Shown one piece after another: positions 13,793-23,610 of a DNA stretch of 40,534 nucleotides. The stretch's first letter is position 1, and each line of letters starts with the position of its first letter. The stretch is taken from the IMG/VR virus record IMGVR_UViG_3300009610_000377, positions 1 to 40,534 of that record; one strand, given 5' to 3'. This DNA is from a virus. Both the position numbers and the translations under genes were made by a program. Below the pieces are notes generated by a model. It did no database searches. It was not told the origin of the DNA and worked only from the letters and a program-made list of their open reading frames with translations.

Positions 13793-16738
13793 CTAATAAA
13801 CCCTTCGAGGCCGTGATGCTTTTTTCTGTTTCTTTTTGCCCGAAATTTTATGGTTACTGTTTTCAGGGGACGTCTGGCTCGGAGCTATATTCTTGCTGCC
13901 AACATCTTCGCCAAATGTACTCTGACCCGCACCTAGAAACCCGAGGGCTGCTAGAGGGGCTTCTCCTGCACCTAGATCTTCAAACCCCTTATAAATATCT
14001 TGTGGATACATTGGAGAAATCTGACCCAGACCATATGGAACATAAGGTATGTCTTTTAATGGTCCAGAATCGAATGAGTCTGAAATATCCCTGCCAACAA
14101 CATCCTTATAAACATCCTGACCCCGAGTGCGAGTCTTGCCGGCCGTTAAATCCCCAAGAACTGAGGGTACTCCTGGTGCTAGACCAGTCCTAGCATATCT
14201 ACCAACGTTACCAGCAGCATTGCCAAATGCATTGGCTAGATACTCGCCTGGATTATCGGGATCATTAGCTTGACCAGTCTCATCAGTACGAGCAGATTTG
14301 TATGTATCAAGACCGGGCACAAAACCAGCAGCGGATCTAGCAGCCATATTGGCTATAGGTCTCATACCGCCAGTCAGATCTAATCTAGTATTTCCAAATT
14401 GAGCTTGTAAGAAATCAGATGATCGTGGATCTATCTCTACATCTGCGCCGGCTAGAACTCCTGCTCCCAACGCACTGGTCAGAGCTGCACCGTATTTACT
14501 GGCGTCACGTCGCGCTTCTTGAAGAGGGATATTGGAAGGAGATGCATATTTACCGGCTTGAGTATAATTCTTTGGATTCATCAGAGAAAACCTAGAAGCC
14601 CTAAATTTAGGGCTATAGAATCCTAAATTCATAGCCTTACCCAAATTCCCTTCCGTCAACGCCCCCATCGATCCCCTACCAGTCGCATCTGATACATATT
14701 TAGCTATAGCTTCATATTCTGCTGGATCTATAGGCCCCTGATTTCCATCTTTCCAAAAATCCCCTTCTACCTTATTCGCAATATCATCAAATCGGCTGGA
14801 TCGTAGAGTATCCATCCCAGCAGTATACATCTGCTCAGACTGTCTTACTCCTGGTATCTTTTCAGCCCAATTGGATGGAAATTGCTGAGATACATCAGGA
14901 TCGAGCACACCCAGGTCTTTCATCTGCTGGAATCTAGGATGCATCTCAAGCTCTGTCATGATTCTGTTATATTGTGGCTCAGAAAAAGCTTTTAGGCTGT
15001 TCTTTAACGCTTTTCCAGTCTGGATCGGGTGCGACGCGGCTTGAGTTACAGTCTGTCTCAAAAAAGGCAGATCGATGACAGATTTTAGAGACTTAGGGAC
15101 TCCAAATATATTCTCCCATGTCGTCGCATCTCTGTTACCAGGAAATCTAGAATGCAATCCAGGCCCTTGCATTGGCCCATTTGCAGGCGCTGGTATGGAA
15201 TTTCCTGGCATATTTGGGGGCCCTGGTGGGCCACCGCCGCTGTTACCTCGCGCGCCTACGTAAGCTCTACCAGGGGCATTGCTTGGAGGCCCTGGCGGGC
15301 TCACAGGCGACAAAGGCGCGCCGGATGGGCTTTGGAGCGGAGACCCTTGAGATTGTGCAGCTTGAGGCAATCTGGAGGCTTTGACCGCAGCCCTAGCCTT
15401 CCTAACCTGTTGCTGTTTGAAATTCTGTTGTAATACTACTCTTACAGCATCTTCATCTAGTTTATTAGCCTTAGCAAATTCAGTAATCAATTCTTGCGGG
15501 ACGTTCTCTGGCAGATCGTTAAGATCAATACTCTTGCCAGCACCATATGCAAACAGGTTAGCTTTTGGGTCTTCTGATACTACTCTAGCAGTATAAGCCT
15601 TCGTACCCTTGCCAGCCTCAGTCTTGCCAAAAGTTGCTAGAGCCTCAGCATCATTCCATCCCGATGATTGAGATACAGAAGGCTTGCCATTTTCTATACG
15701 AATTATCGCCTCGCCATTCCTCAGACCTTTAGTAGGATCTGGCTGTGAGCCATAATATGTTATCTGACCCGATTTTGTAACCTTATAATACTTCTCACCA
15801 CGCGCGGCTCTTGATAGTTCCTCAGCAGAAAGAGCGCTTGATCCGCCACCTTCTACAGTACGATCTATATTCTCAGGATATTTGATATTCCCACCAGTAA
15901 CATCCTTGAACTCTTCCTGCAAAGCTTCTTGCCTAGGAGAAGTACCAATAGCTCTAGGATTAGTAGCCATAGGATCAGGATTTCTAGGATTCATTTTCAA
16001 ATCCCTAGCTGACAACCCAACTTCTCGTGGCTTGATACCGACTCTTCCCAAAAGATCTTGAACTTTCTGAGGAGATACTTCATTATCGACTAAAAATCTT
16101 TTTAGATCATCAATACCAATCTTCTTATCTGCAAATTTGGTTATAGCTTCTTCTATTTCTCCGGATTTGAGCAAAGAAGACCCTTTTGCCCCGCCCAACC
16201 CGCCAGCCATAGAAGTCCCTGCTTTTGCACCAGGACCGATACCAGATGCTAGAAGCGCAATATCAGCCACAGATGATGGCAGAACATCTTTAAACGTCTC
16301 ACCAATTCCAGGGCCAGATCCTCTGCCGATACCAATTTTCTCACCAAAATCTCTAGTAACTTTATCAAAAGCATCCCAATCTATAATCTTCCTACCATAG
16401 TTGAACATATCATCAACGCCATCTACCTTCAAGGCGCGACGTAGTTCTTCTTTTTTCCCAGGCCCCTGAGATATCTCGCCTTGGTATTTTCTAGTATTCT
16501 TAAGCTCCGACGGATCTTGATAAGGCTGATATAGTTCTACATTATTCATCCCCAAGGGATCAGCCATCATGGATTCTTCCTTCATACTCCGGAAGATTTC
16601 TGCTGGCTTATTCTTACCAACATTCCCAGGCCGATTAAGATCCTCTGCGATCTTATCTATATCAGCATCTGTGGGCGGTCTGATACCTTTCCAATCGATA
16701 TCATAAACCTTGCCGGTCTTGGAATGCTTGACCTTCAT
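13793..16738 (-). CDS. large virion / ejection-type protein with Pro-Gly-rich region, 981 aa
   Basis: This is the last gene of the virion operon and the largest protein in the window. The N-terminus (KTGKVYDIDWKG followed by PPTDADIDKIAEDL) is the short WDG/PTDxDI motif that often opens phage internal virion proteins. Residues about 460-535 are a Pro/Gly-rich linker with PPGP repeats. The rest is helical. The C-terminus is basic (KISGKKKQKKASRPRR). It probably belongs to the DNA-ejection machinery, the usual content of this position in podoviruses. No lytic transglycosylase motif was seen. Confidence 0.6.
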   Translation of the reverse strand: MKVKHSKTGKVYDIDWKGIRPPTDADIDKIAEDLNRPGNVGKNKPAEIFRSMKEESMMADPLGMNNVELYQPYQDPSELKNTRKYQGEISQGPGKKEELRRALKVDGVDDMFNYGRKIIDWDAFDKVTRDFGEKIGIGRGSGPGIGETFKDVLPSSVADIALLASGIGPGAKAGTSMAGGLGGAKGSSLLKSGEIEEAITKFADKKIGIDDLKRFLVDNEVSPQKVQDLLGRVGIKPREVGLSARDLKMNPRNPDPMATNPRAIGTSPRQEALQEEFKDVTGGNIKYPENIDRTVEGGGSSALSAEELSRAARGEKYYKVTKSGQITYYGSQPDPTKGLRNGEAIIRIENGKPSVSQSSGWNDAEALATFGKTEAGKGTKAYTARVVSEDPKANLFAYGAGKSIDLNDLPENVPQELITEFAKANKLDEDAVRVVLQQNFKQQQVRKARAAVKASRLPQAAQSQGSPLQSPSGAPLSPVSPPGPPSNAPGRAYVGARGNSGGGPPGPPNMPGNSIPAPANGPMQGPGLHSRFPGNRDATTWENIFGVPKSLKSVIDLPFLRQTVTQAASHPIQTGKALKNSLKAFSEPQYNRIMTELEMHPRFQQMKDLGVLDPDVSQQFPSNWAEKIPGVRQSEQMYTAGMDTLRSSRFDDIANKVEGDFWKDGNQGPIDPAEYEAIAKYVSDATGRGSMGALTEGNLGKAMNLGFYSPKFRASRFSLMNPKNYTQAGKYASPSNIPLQEARRDASKYGAALTSALGAGVLAGADVEIDPRSSDFLQAQFGNTRLDLTGGMRPIANMAARSAAGFVPGLDTYKSARTDETGQANDPDNPGEYLANAFGNAAGNVGRYARTGLAPGVPSVLGDLTAGKTRTRGQDVYKDVVGRDISDSFDSGPLKDIPYVPYGLGQISPMYPQDIYKGFEDLGAGEAPLAALGFLGAGQSTFGEDVGSKNIAPSQTSPENSNHKISGKKKQKKASRPRRVY

Positions 16739-17718
16739 TAAAACTTATTCCTTAAACTCATCATGAAATTGAGCCAATCAAGCTTCTTATTCACTTCATC
16801 GTCATCAAAATCAACGCCTTCGATTTCTTCTTCTTCTGGATCTTCACCGGCCATATCATCTTCATCAGGCCCTTCGATTTCTGGGACATTGTAGCTAGAC
16901 CTTCTACGTGTTGCTATTTCATTCTTCAGTTGCAGATGTCGTTTTTCTATAACAGAAGCTGTAGCATCATCAATATCTGGTTTAAGAGTTCTAGAAGTCT
17001 TGCCAGTTCTTTTATCAACGACTACATTAAACTTATCAGCAAATTCAGCAGCTATAGCTTTAGACGCCAACTCATCCAACTGTTTTTGCTGCTCAGGCGA
17101 CATTGAAGGATCATTCATTCGATCTTGCGATCTCTTAAATCTCGATTCAATCGCTGCCTGTCCACGCTGAAATCTGGATTCTGCACCAGCTTGAGAATCT
17201 TTCGACCTTTGTGCAGCCGCTGCTTGGTCTTGATCTTTTTCAGCCACCCGCCAATTGAAAGTATTATCTGCCCTGGCGCCCTGAGCAGTAGCAACATTAG
17301 ACCTACGTATGCCTTCTCGAAGTTCGTTCTTAGACCTATCACGCCTACGATTTTCGAGCGATGCATAATTGGCCGATTGCCTTTGATTATCGGACTCTTT
17401 TTCTTCAAAATCAGCAGCAGATTTTAACCTGTTGCCTTTTTCCATATAATCCCTGCGGGATCTTTCATAAGGCTCTCTGATCATTTGCTGAGTCACGCGA
17501 GCGTCTTTAGCACCAATCCCAGCCATAGCAGCGGCGATTCTTTGCCACGTTGATGGGCCTTGAAGATCAGGCTCTTGGCCTATATAATCCATATAAGATT
17601 GAGCCGCAGGCCCACGTTTGTAACTAAAATCCTGCTCTGGCTGTTCTTGCTGATCATACAAGCCAGCAATGTCATCCAATCCGGACCTTCGAAACATTTT
17701 AGCGAATTGATCAAACAT
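16738..17718 (-). CDS. helical virion protein with acidic C-terminus, 326 aa
   Basis: The protein is nearly all helical and Gln/Arg/Ala rich from about residue 85 to 225, consistent with a long coiled coil. It ends with a strongly acidic segment (about 280-310) and a hydrophobic tail. It sits between two other low-complexity virion genes, with the next start overlapping its stop, so an internal or ejection protein role is inferred. Confidence 0.5.
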   Translation of the reverse strand: MFDQFAKMFRRSGLDDIAGLYDQQEQPEQDFSYKRGPAAQSYMDYIGQEPDLQGPSTWQRIAAAMAGIGAKDARVTQQMIREPYERSRRDYMEKGNRLKSAADFEEKESDNQRQSANYASLENRRRDRSKNELREGIRRSNVATAQGARADNTFNWRVAEKDQDQAAAAQRSKDSQAGAESRFQRGQAAIESRFKRSQDRMNDPSMSPEQQKQLDELASKAIAAEFADKFNVVVDKRTGKTSRTLKPDIDDATASVIEKRHLQLKNEIATRRRSSYNVPEIEGPDEDDMAGEDPEEEEIEGVDFDDDEVNKKLDWLNFMMSLRNKF

Positions 17719-17720
17719 GA

Positions 17721-18887
17721 TTAATATCGCCTAAAAGGATTCTGCTGTTGTGGGTTAGTACCAAATCCCCTCTGATACTGTTGGAAAGGATTTTGTACCT
17801 GTTGTCCTTGTTGGAACCTGCTGAAATTCTGTCTACCATATCCGCTCGCATTAGCGTCAGGAGAGAAATCTCTAAAAGGATCTTGCGTCGGCCCACCAGG
17901 CTGACCCCTACTCCCACCCCTATTATTACCAAACCCACCACCAAACGCAGAGAATATAGGAGCTACAGCACCAAGACCCTGCCCTACCTGATCCATGAAA
18001 GATCGATTGGGATTGTATTGCATCCTCCTATCCAAATTTGCCCCTTGCTGTCCACCCCTGATCTGTCGGCCATTGTTGATCTGGTCCATATACATGTTCT
18101 CTTCGCCAGGCACAGCGCCATACATATCTTGCAATCCACCAAGCGCGCCGAATGTCCATCTATAATCATCGTCTCTTTGTGCCTGTGCATCCCTAAAATC
18201 CATATCGCCACGCGCTTGTGCCAATCCAGCAGCGGACCCCATAGATTGCAGCTTGTTCCTAGTTAACATATCTTGCAATCCAGTCTCAGATGCTGTCATG
18301 CCCTCAGTACCCCATCGGGTATTTGCGTCTTTGATATTTTTCAGATCAACGTTAGCGTTTAAGATAGCATCTTGACCAGCTTGAGTTTTCTCACGAGCTA
18401 TCTTAGCAGACTGCGCATCAAATCCAGGCGAATAGCCACCCTGTACACCTTTCATCCTATCCATATCATTCTGGATAGCTTCATAGAACTTAGGCACTGC
18501 ACCAGTAGCTCGGTTTATAAAATCTGTCTCTTGAGCTGGATTGAATCCGCCTGTCCTGGAATATTCATCATATTTTCCTCCGCCACGGATCCTATTCTGC
18601 GCAGTCTCATCAATCCCGCCGCCAAAGTTCTTGAAATAATCTTCATACCCACGAAGATTACCTCCACCACCCATCCCTGCGCCACGTTCTACAGATCTAC
18701 CAGCATATTTATTATCAAGAATCTCGTCATAAACGCCATACTGGCGATCTGCAATCTTTCGACCCTTATCTCTCGCTTGCGGCAGGCCACCCCAGGCATA
18801 ATCATCAAATCTATCGCCTTCACGATTGATTCTTCTGCCTTCATCCTCAGCGTCCTGATTGATCTTCTTAGCGTTCTTATTACCCAT
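17721..18887 (-). CDS. Gly/Gln/Asn-rich virion protein, 388 aa
   Basis: The N-terminal half is charged and helical. The C-terminal third is Gly-, Phe-, Gln- and Asn-rich low complexity (QQYQRGFGTNPQQQNPF). It starts one base after the GNAT-like gene's stop. Composition and position match podoviral internal virion proteins, but I cannot assign a family. Confidence 0.5.
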   Translation of the reverse strand: MGNKNAKKINQDAEDEGRRINREGDRFDDYAWGGLPQARDKGRKIADRQYGVYDEILDNKYAGRSVERGAGMGGGGNLRGYEDYFKNFGGGIDETAQNRIRGGGKYDEYSRTGGFNPAQETDFINRATGAVPKFYEAIQNDMDRMKGVQGGYSPGFDAQSAKIAREKTQAGQDAILNANVDLKNIKDANTRWGTEGMTASETGLQDMLTRNKLQSMGSAAGLAQARGDMDFRDAQAQRDDDYRWTFGALGGLQDMYGAVPGEENMYMDQINNGRQIRGGQQGANLDRRMQYNPNRSFMDQVGQGLGAVAPIFSAFGGGFGNNRGGSRGQPGGPTQDPFRDFSPDANASGYGRQNFSRFQQGQQVQNPFQQYQRGFGTNPQQQNPFRRY

Positions 18888-18888
18888 C

Positions 18889-19290
18889 TTATATATCCAA
18901 TAGCGAGAGGTCGCCTTTTGCTGGTTTAAAGCCCAGCTTTCTGACTATTTTGGTAAATGGCTCGTCGGTAAAGATATAAAGCTCAGAGACTTGGTTGTTT
19001 TTAGCTACTCTTTTAGCCTGTCTTATTAACTGTTTGATAGCTATGACACGATCTTTGGGACTTTTATCTCTATTAACAACCAAACTAACTTCGAACAATC
19101 TATGCATCATGCCATATGCTATAGCATCATAGATGCGAGTAGAATGTTTAACCATTGGATTATCATCAAGATCTTCAACTATTGATGCTGATACTACATT
19201 ATCCAACCTTGGTAGATTGTATGATCCATCATGATTCAATATCATACCATCAATATCGCGATCATTCATCGGTCTGATCACATGTGCCAT
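18889..19290 (-). CDS. GNAT acetyltransferase-like protein, 133 aa
   Basis: The start IRPMNDRDIDGMI and end FTKIVRKLGFKPAKGDLSLLDI match the beginning and end of GNAT-fold proteins. The segment SPKDRVIAIKQLIRQAKRVA lies where the acetyl-CoA-binding helix would be, but the usual R/Q-x-x-G-x-G/A loop is absent. Similar GNAT-like proteins sit next to internal virion genes in T7-like phages. It may be a structural or assembly protein rather than an active enzyme. Confidence 0.5.
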   Translation of the reverse strand: MAHVIRPMNDRDIDGMILNHDGSYNLPRLDNVVSASIVEDLDDNPMVKHSTRIYDAIAYGMMHRLFEVSLVVNRDKSPKDRVIAIKQLIRQAKRVAKNNQVSELYIFTDEPFTKIVRKLGFKPAKGDLSLLDI

Positions 19291-20072
19291 TGCTGATACC
19301 CACCTGTCTGACTAAATGGCTGAGCTTTTCCACCGCCGGACCTTTGTCTCATAAAGGGATTTCCAGGAGTAGCAAGATTTCTATTCTGCTGCATAGGCTT
19401 TTGAGCCATCGGCTTGGCCCCAATACCACCACCGCCACCAACCCCACTCACTCCCCAAGCTCCATGCGTTGGAGCAAAACCTTGCGCCTGTATTGGTTGA
19501 GCCACATTATCAGCCACGGGGCTTCCAACACCTTTTTTATAAGCATCATCATTAGGATCGATCCCAGGAGCGTTTTTAGCATTCTTTTGGTGCTGAGACT
19601 CAGCGTCAAGATATTTGCGAACATTTCCGCCAAATCCTTCATTGACAGCGTTATAATCTATCTCTGGCATATCCTGCAAGCCCTGAGGAGATCCTACTTG
19701 ATCGCCGAAATCATTGAACCATTTCCGGCTAGAAGCATCATTAGCAGGATCATTAAAATATATACCAGAGCCAGGAGGCCACTCTGTATAATCTCCCCTT
19801 GCTGCTTGCTGACGGAACATGCCAATGTTAGACATTTCCTCGCCCCATTCAGCAGGTTTGTTAAAACCACCACCCCAATCGTTCCATTCTTTCCAGTCAT
19901 GAGATGTATTGCCGAAATCGTCATATCTATCAACTAACTGGTCAAGAGGCACACCGCGAGCATGATTTTTAGCAACCCATTTATGCAGCTCTTTTACAGC
20001 ATCAGTATACGCATCTGTGCCTCTAGGCGCTACGTGATCAGGGTCCGGCGGTCTTTCACCAGTTATAGGCAT
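19278..20072 (-). CDS. virion-region hypothetical protein, 264 aa
   Basis: The protein is Asp/Asn/Trp/Gly-rich in its first half (DWKEWNDWGGGFNKPAEW) and Gln/Pro/Gly-rich at the end. It overlaps the GNAT-like gene by 13 bases and shares one base with the C1q-like gene upstream. No domain recognised. A virion role is inferred from the operon. Confidence 0.45.
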   Translation of the reverse strand: MPITGERPPDPDHVAPRGTDAYTDAVKELHKWVAKNHARGVPLDQLVDRYDDFGNTSHDWKEWNDWGGGFNKPAEWGEEMSNIGMFRQQAARGDYTEWPPGSGIYFNDPANDASSRKWFNDFGDQVGSPQGLQDMPEIDYNAVNEGFGGNVRKYLDAESQHQKNAKNAPGIDPNDDAYKKGVGSPVADNVAQPIQAQGFAPTHGAWGVSGVGGGGGIGAKPMAQKPMQQNRNLATPGNPFMRQRSGGGKAQPFSQTGGYQQWHM

Positions 20073-20701
20073 TACAAATCACCAGCTACAAAGTTCTCAG
20101 TATCAATCCCAACGTTTCTAGCCCGTTCCAGTAATACTGCCCATAGGACAGCAGACGGATCTAATGCATCCAAACCGGCGCCGCTAGTCTGAGCAGCTAC
20201 GAGTTCTATATAATCAGTCTTTACAAACTGATAATATGTCGCGACTTCAACGAATGAATTTGCTGGCTCAGCAGCAGGAATAGAAAACTTCTGTCTAACA
20301 ACTCCAGTCCCACCATTAGCACGAATCTGTAGCGATCTAGTACCACCACCAATATCCCAAAAAACAGCCCCGCCGACTAGATATTTACCAGGAGTATTTA
20401 TAGTCAATCTTGTCGGATTCGTAGCAAGATCAAACATAGCATCGTTATCAAAAACTACTGTATCAAAAGTTATAACAGTACCTGCTGCTCCAGTAGCTAT
20501 ATTCTGATCCGTGCTTCTAAATATCCTGGCACCTTTAGGCACATGCGAATGCCCATAGCCAAAATCAGGGAGTTTGAGAGAATTCAGAAGAGTATCTAGG
20601 CTATTTCTAGAATCATCTGTTCTATCAATAATACTGATCAGAAACTCATATAACAGAGGATCTGTTTGCTTTAAATGATCAATCTGGTTCTTAAGATCCA
20701 T
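20072..20701 (-). CDS. C1q/TNF-like jelly-roll virion protein, 209 aa
   Basis: Residues about 55-205 show the phage C1q-like pattern: GARIFRSTDQ, then FDTVVFDNDAMFD, LTINTPGKYLVGGAVFWD and a final hydrophobic strand (DPSAVLWAVLLER). The first 50 residues are helical and could attach the trimer to the virion. Such domains act in phage tail fibres or receptor-contacting appendages. It shares one base with the nozzle-like gene upstream. Confidence 0.6.
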   Translation of the reverse strand: MDLKNQIDHLKQTDPLLYEFLISIIDRTDDSRNSLDTLLNSLKLPDFGYGHSHVPKGARIFRSTDQNIATGAAGTVITFDTVVFDNDAMFDLATNPTRLTINTPGKYLVGGAVFWDIGGGTRSLQIRANGGTGVVRQKFSIPAAEPANSFVEVATYYQFVKTDYIELVAAQTSGAGLDALDPSAVLWAVLLERARNVGIDTENFVAGDL

Positions 20702-22587
20702 TAGTAAGGATACTCCTCTTCAGATGGCTGTATGTAAAATATGGCCTTTTCAAGCCTTAATCTACAACTTTCAAGGAATTCAAATTTTATTTTAATCACG
20801 GGGCCAATGGCATTTATCTCATGTCTGGAGACCCTGCCAGTGCTTGATCCGATTTGAAAACTTAACGTAAAAGGTATCATTGTATTGAAAGCTGGGTTTA
20901 CTTCCTGAGCTGGTACATTATTAGCATCTCCAAAAAGCTTCATTACACCAAGATGAAAATTTCTATATTCTGGATCTGCTAAAACAAATTCCAGTTTAGC
21001 ATAAGCCCCAGCTTCAAGATCACTAAAAGCATTAGTGCTTAAATCCACTTTTTGAAGATTAGCCGCCGTGTCTTTTTGAAAAAGCAACTGAGGCTTGCCA
21101 TCAGAACCACCAATGATCAAATGTATACAATCAACATCACCCGTACCTAGGAACCATCTTGAATATCTAGGCATTTGAGTACCTAGCTCTAGATCACAAA
21201 GATATATCAATTCAGTCACATTGATATAAGCGCACTGATTGAAAGAATCAAAAACAGTCGCTAAATTATTCAGATTACTCAGAATAACATTCGATGACCA
21301 ATCTGCATCTATATTCCTAGCAAGGTTATCAGAATACACCCCACCGCTAAGATAGAAAAAACCTGTATAATTGGATACAAAAACTCCTCCTCTATATCCA
21401 TTATCAACACTTTCCCAAACCTCAGCGACTGAAAAAACTTCTGCTCCCAATCCCGCATCTATCTGATCAACCGACCAAGAAGATGGCGTTTTTCCATTAT
21501 CTCTAGTGCTAAAAGTGCTATATCTCTTGAACATATATAGCACGCCATGAGTTGCTTTTACAGATCTCACCGGACCCGCACTCATACCTTTATAACACTT
21601 TACAAACCCATCGATTGAGCTAAATACTTCCGGCTCGCCTGATTTACTGACACGTACCAATGTACTATCAGCATTCTCTCCACACATTATCATCCTGCCA
21701 TCAAATGTGCAAAGCTGCAAGCCTGCTGGGATTTCTTCCATGTTATCTTTAAGATAATCAGCAGAGCTAATCAATTGGGTATCATAAAGATTTACAGCAT
21801 TGACTAATGCGACTGTGACATTATCATTAATCTTTATAGCAAAGAATAGATTATATCCCTCAGGATTTCCATCGTAATTCTTTACCACCTTGCTCATAAC
21901 TATATGTCGAGCAATTGTTCCTGCTGGACCTATTGGGATTGATGTTAAAGATATAGATGTACGAACAGCGGCTGCTGTAATAGTCTGATACAAAGCTGGC
22001 CGGGTTATGAAACCAGTATTGGTTTCATAAGCAACCCCCAATATATGAAATCCTGGCTCTGTATTACCAGCCGCGCCAGCCGCTAAAGCAAATGCTCCAT
22101 CTGGAGGATTAGTCGGTCTTCTACCAGCAGCTTTTCTAGCCGTGGCGGATAACACAGGATCATAGACATAGAGAAACTGAGCAACCATACCAATTTCTCT
22201 ATCATGGGGAAAGAAATAAAATCTATCATTTACAGTAATCGCAGAGAAATCAGTCGCGCCTGCAATGGTCAGAATGATATTCCCTGGCCCCGCAACACTA
22301 TCTCTGAAATTACCAGCTGCGTCTAGATAGATAAAACGTCCGCCGGTAGATTTTGGGTAGAAGAAAAATCTTTGCGATGGAACAGCAACAGGCCAGGCTA
22401 ATACAGCACTTGTGGGGTTTCTGGTGGATATTTTTCCACCGCCGAGCCCTCTAATACTCCAATTGTTTCTAAATCTAAATTCATCAAATGAATTTAAATA
22501 TCCTAGAGGTATAGCATCGCCCGTGCCTCTAGAATAGAGGCCGTAAAACTCATCATATACTATCGGTTCGTGATCCCGATTGGGCAT
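20701..22587 (-). CDS. tail nozzle-like beta-propeller protein, 628 aa
   Basis: The N-terminus (EPIVYDEFYGLYSRG) and following segments about a Gly-rich strand (RNNWSIRGLGGGKIS) match the large beta-rich podoviral nozzle proteins. Repeated beta units with GVLYMFKRYSTFSTRDNG and GGVFVSNYTGFFYLSGG suggest propeller blades. Size and position after the adaptor fit a tail tube or nozzle component. The assignment is from pattern and context only. Confidence 0.55.
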   Translation of the reverse strand: MPNRDHEPIVYDEFYGLYSRGTGDAIPLGYLNSFDEFRFRNNWSIRGLGGGKISTRNPTSAVLAWPVAVPSQRFFFYPKSTGGRFIYLDAAGNFRDSVAGPGNIILTIAGATDFSAITVNDRFYFFPHDREIGMVAQFLYVYDPVLSATARKAAGRRPTNPPDGAFALAAGAAGNTEPGFHILGVAYETNTGFITRPALYQTITAAAVRTSISLTSIPIGPAGTIARHIVMSKVVKNYDGNPEGYNLFFAIKINDNVTVALVNAVNLYDTQLISSADYLKDNMEEIPAGLQLCTFDGRMIMCGENADSTLVRVSKSGEPEVFSSIDGFVKCYKGMSAGPVRSVKATHGVLYMFKRYSTFSTRDNGKTPSSWSVDQIDAGLGAEVFSVAEVWESVDNGYRGGVFVSNYTGFFYLSGGVYSDNLARNIDADWSSNVILSNLNNLATVFDSFNQCAYINVTELIYLCDLELGTQMPRYSRWFLGTGDVDCIHLIIGGSDGKPQLLFQKDTAANLQKVDLSTNAFSDLEAGAYAKLEFVLADPEYRNFHLGVMKLFGDANNVPAQEVNPAFNTMIPFTLSFQIGSSTGRVSRHEINAIGPVIKIKFEFLESCRLRLEKAIFYIQPSEEEYPY

Positions 22588-22596
22588 TGGTATATA

Positions 22597-22929
22597 TTAG
22601 GGCAGCCATCTCACATATGCTGTGATGGTATCGCCAGAAACACCAGCAGCATAACCAGCCGCTGTATGCTCACCCAAAGGGGCATTTGCACCACCGGCTG
22701 TATTTGTATATACAAACATTTTCTTATTCACATAATCATATTGATATTCAAACCCTGCCTTGCCAACTATATCTACAAAATCTGGCTGGCGAGAAGTAAT
22801 ACCAATAAGCGGGGCAAAATCAGCAGCGTCTCCATTTGTAGGATAAGATCCTGATGCTACAATTCTAAAAATCCCCTCCTCCCCCCTACCTCCACCGGAC
22901 CTTTTTAAAACAGTAATCGCTAGCGCCAT
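22597..22929 (-). CDS. small conserved phage structural protein with GSYPTNGD motif, 110 aa
   Basis: This short beta-rich protein has the recurring phage pattern GSYPTNGDAADF followed by a central FEYQYDYVNKKMFVY and an Ala/Gly-rich end. Similar proteins occur among head and tail genes of many phages, with unknown exact role. It lies between the adaptor and the nozzle-like gene. Confidence 0.55.
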   Translation of the reverse strand: MALAITVLKRSGGGRGEEGIFRIVASGSYPTNGDAADFAPLIGITSRQPDFVDIVGKAGFEYQYDYVNKKMFVYTNTAGGANAPLGEHTAAGYAAGVSGDTITAYVRWLP

Positions 22930-22947
22930 TTCAAATATCTCCTATAT

Positions 22948-23610
22948 CTATCGTGGACGTCTAAACCCGCGTCTTCTAACTCTCAACCCTTGTTGTTTTT
23001 TGGTATGATAAGCCAAAAGCTCTTCCAGATCATTTTCTGCGCTGGTCTGTAATGCTTCTGCTCTAGAAGGATTCTGTGCTATAACAAACGCTGCTATCGC
23101 AGCCACAGTTGCTGCAAGATACTGTTCAGAAAATGCTATAGCTACAGTATTTCCAACCGCTGTAATGGCTGCTAAAGATTTATAATAAAAGATCCTTACT
23201 GATCTATTAACTGATGCGCCTCGCAGCTTTATCTCTTCCTCACGCCAATTCCATACATCTAACGTTACTCCCTTAAACGCATCAACTTCCCAAGAAAGCT
23301 CCTGCATATCTATCCATGTGCCTGTAAGATCAGCCGCTGGTGTTGCCTCTTGCATTCTATAAGGCAGCAATATATCCAACGGCATCTGCCCAGCCCCACC
23401 ACCAGGGGGTATGGTGGTTGAATTGGCTGTTACTAATATAGTAGCAGATATCTCTTTAGCTATAGGCACACCAGCTCTGATCAAGCGTCTTTGAAGTTCT
23501 AAATAAGCCTTCTTAAACACCGGCAGTAATATTGTATTGGTATATCTAGTCGCACCTATATCATTCAGCAACAGGCGAGATTCATCTAATACATCAGATA
23601 CTATAGACAT
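22948..23610 (-). CDS. head-to-tail adaptor-like protein, 220 aa
   Basis: An N-terminal helical segment (SDVLDESRLLLND, LPVFKKAYLELQRRL), a beta-rich centre and a helical C-terminus ending in a basic tail (RVRRRGFRRPR) match podoviral adaptor or gatekeeper proteins that bind under the portal. The position between capsid and nozzle genes supports it. It shares a base with the zinc-ribbon gene upstream. Confidence 0.5.
   Translation of the reverse strand: MSIVSDVLDESRLLLNDIGATRYTNTILLPVFKKAYLELQRRLIRAGVPIAKEISATILVTANSTTIPPGGGAGQMPLDILLPYRMQEATPAADLTGTWIDMQELSWEVDAFKGVTLDVWNWREEEIKLRGASVNRSVRIFYYKSLAAITAVGNTVAIAFSEQYLAATVAAIAAFVIAQNPSRAEALQTSAENDLEELLAYHTKKQQGLRVRRRGFRRPR

Noticed and set aside
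13813-14193. Long plus-strand ORFs opposite the virion genes (also for example 17748-18266, 19284-19937, 25844-26389)
   Set aside because: They are antisense to well-supported virion genes, have no ribosome sites and give low-complexity or unlikely protein sequence.
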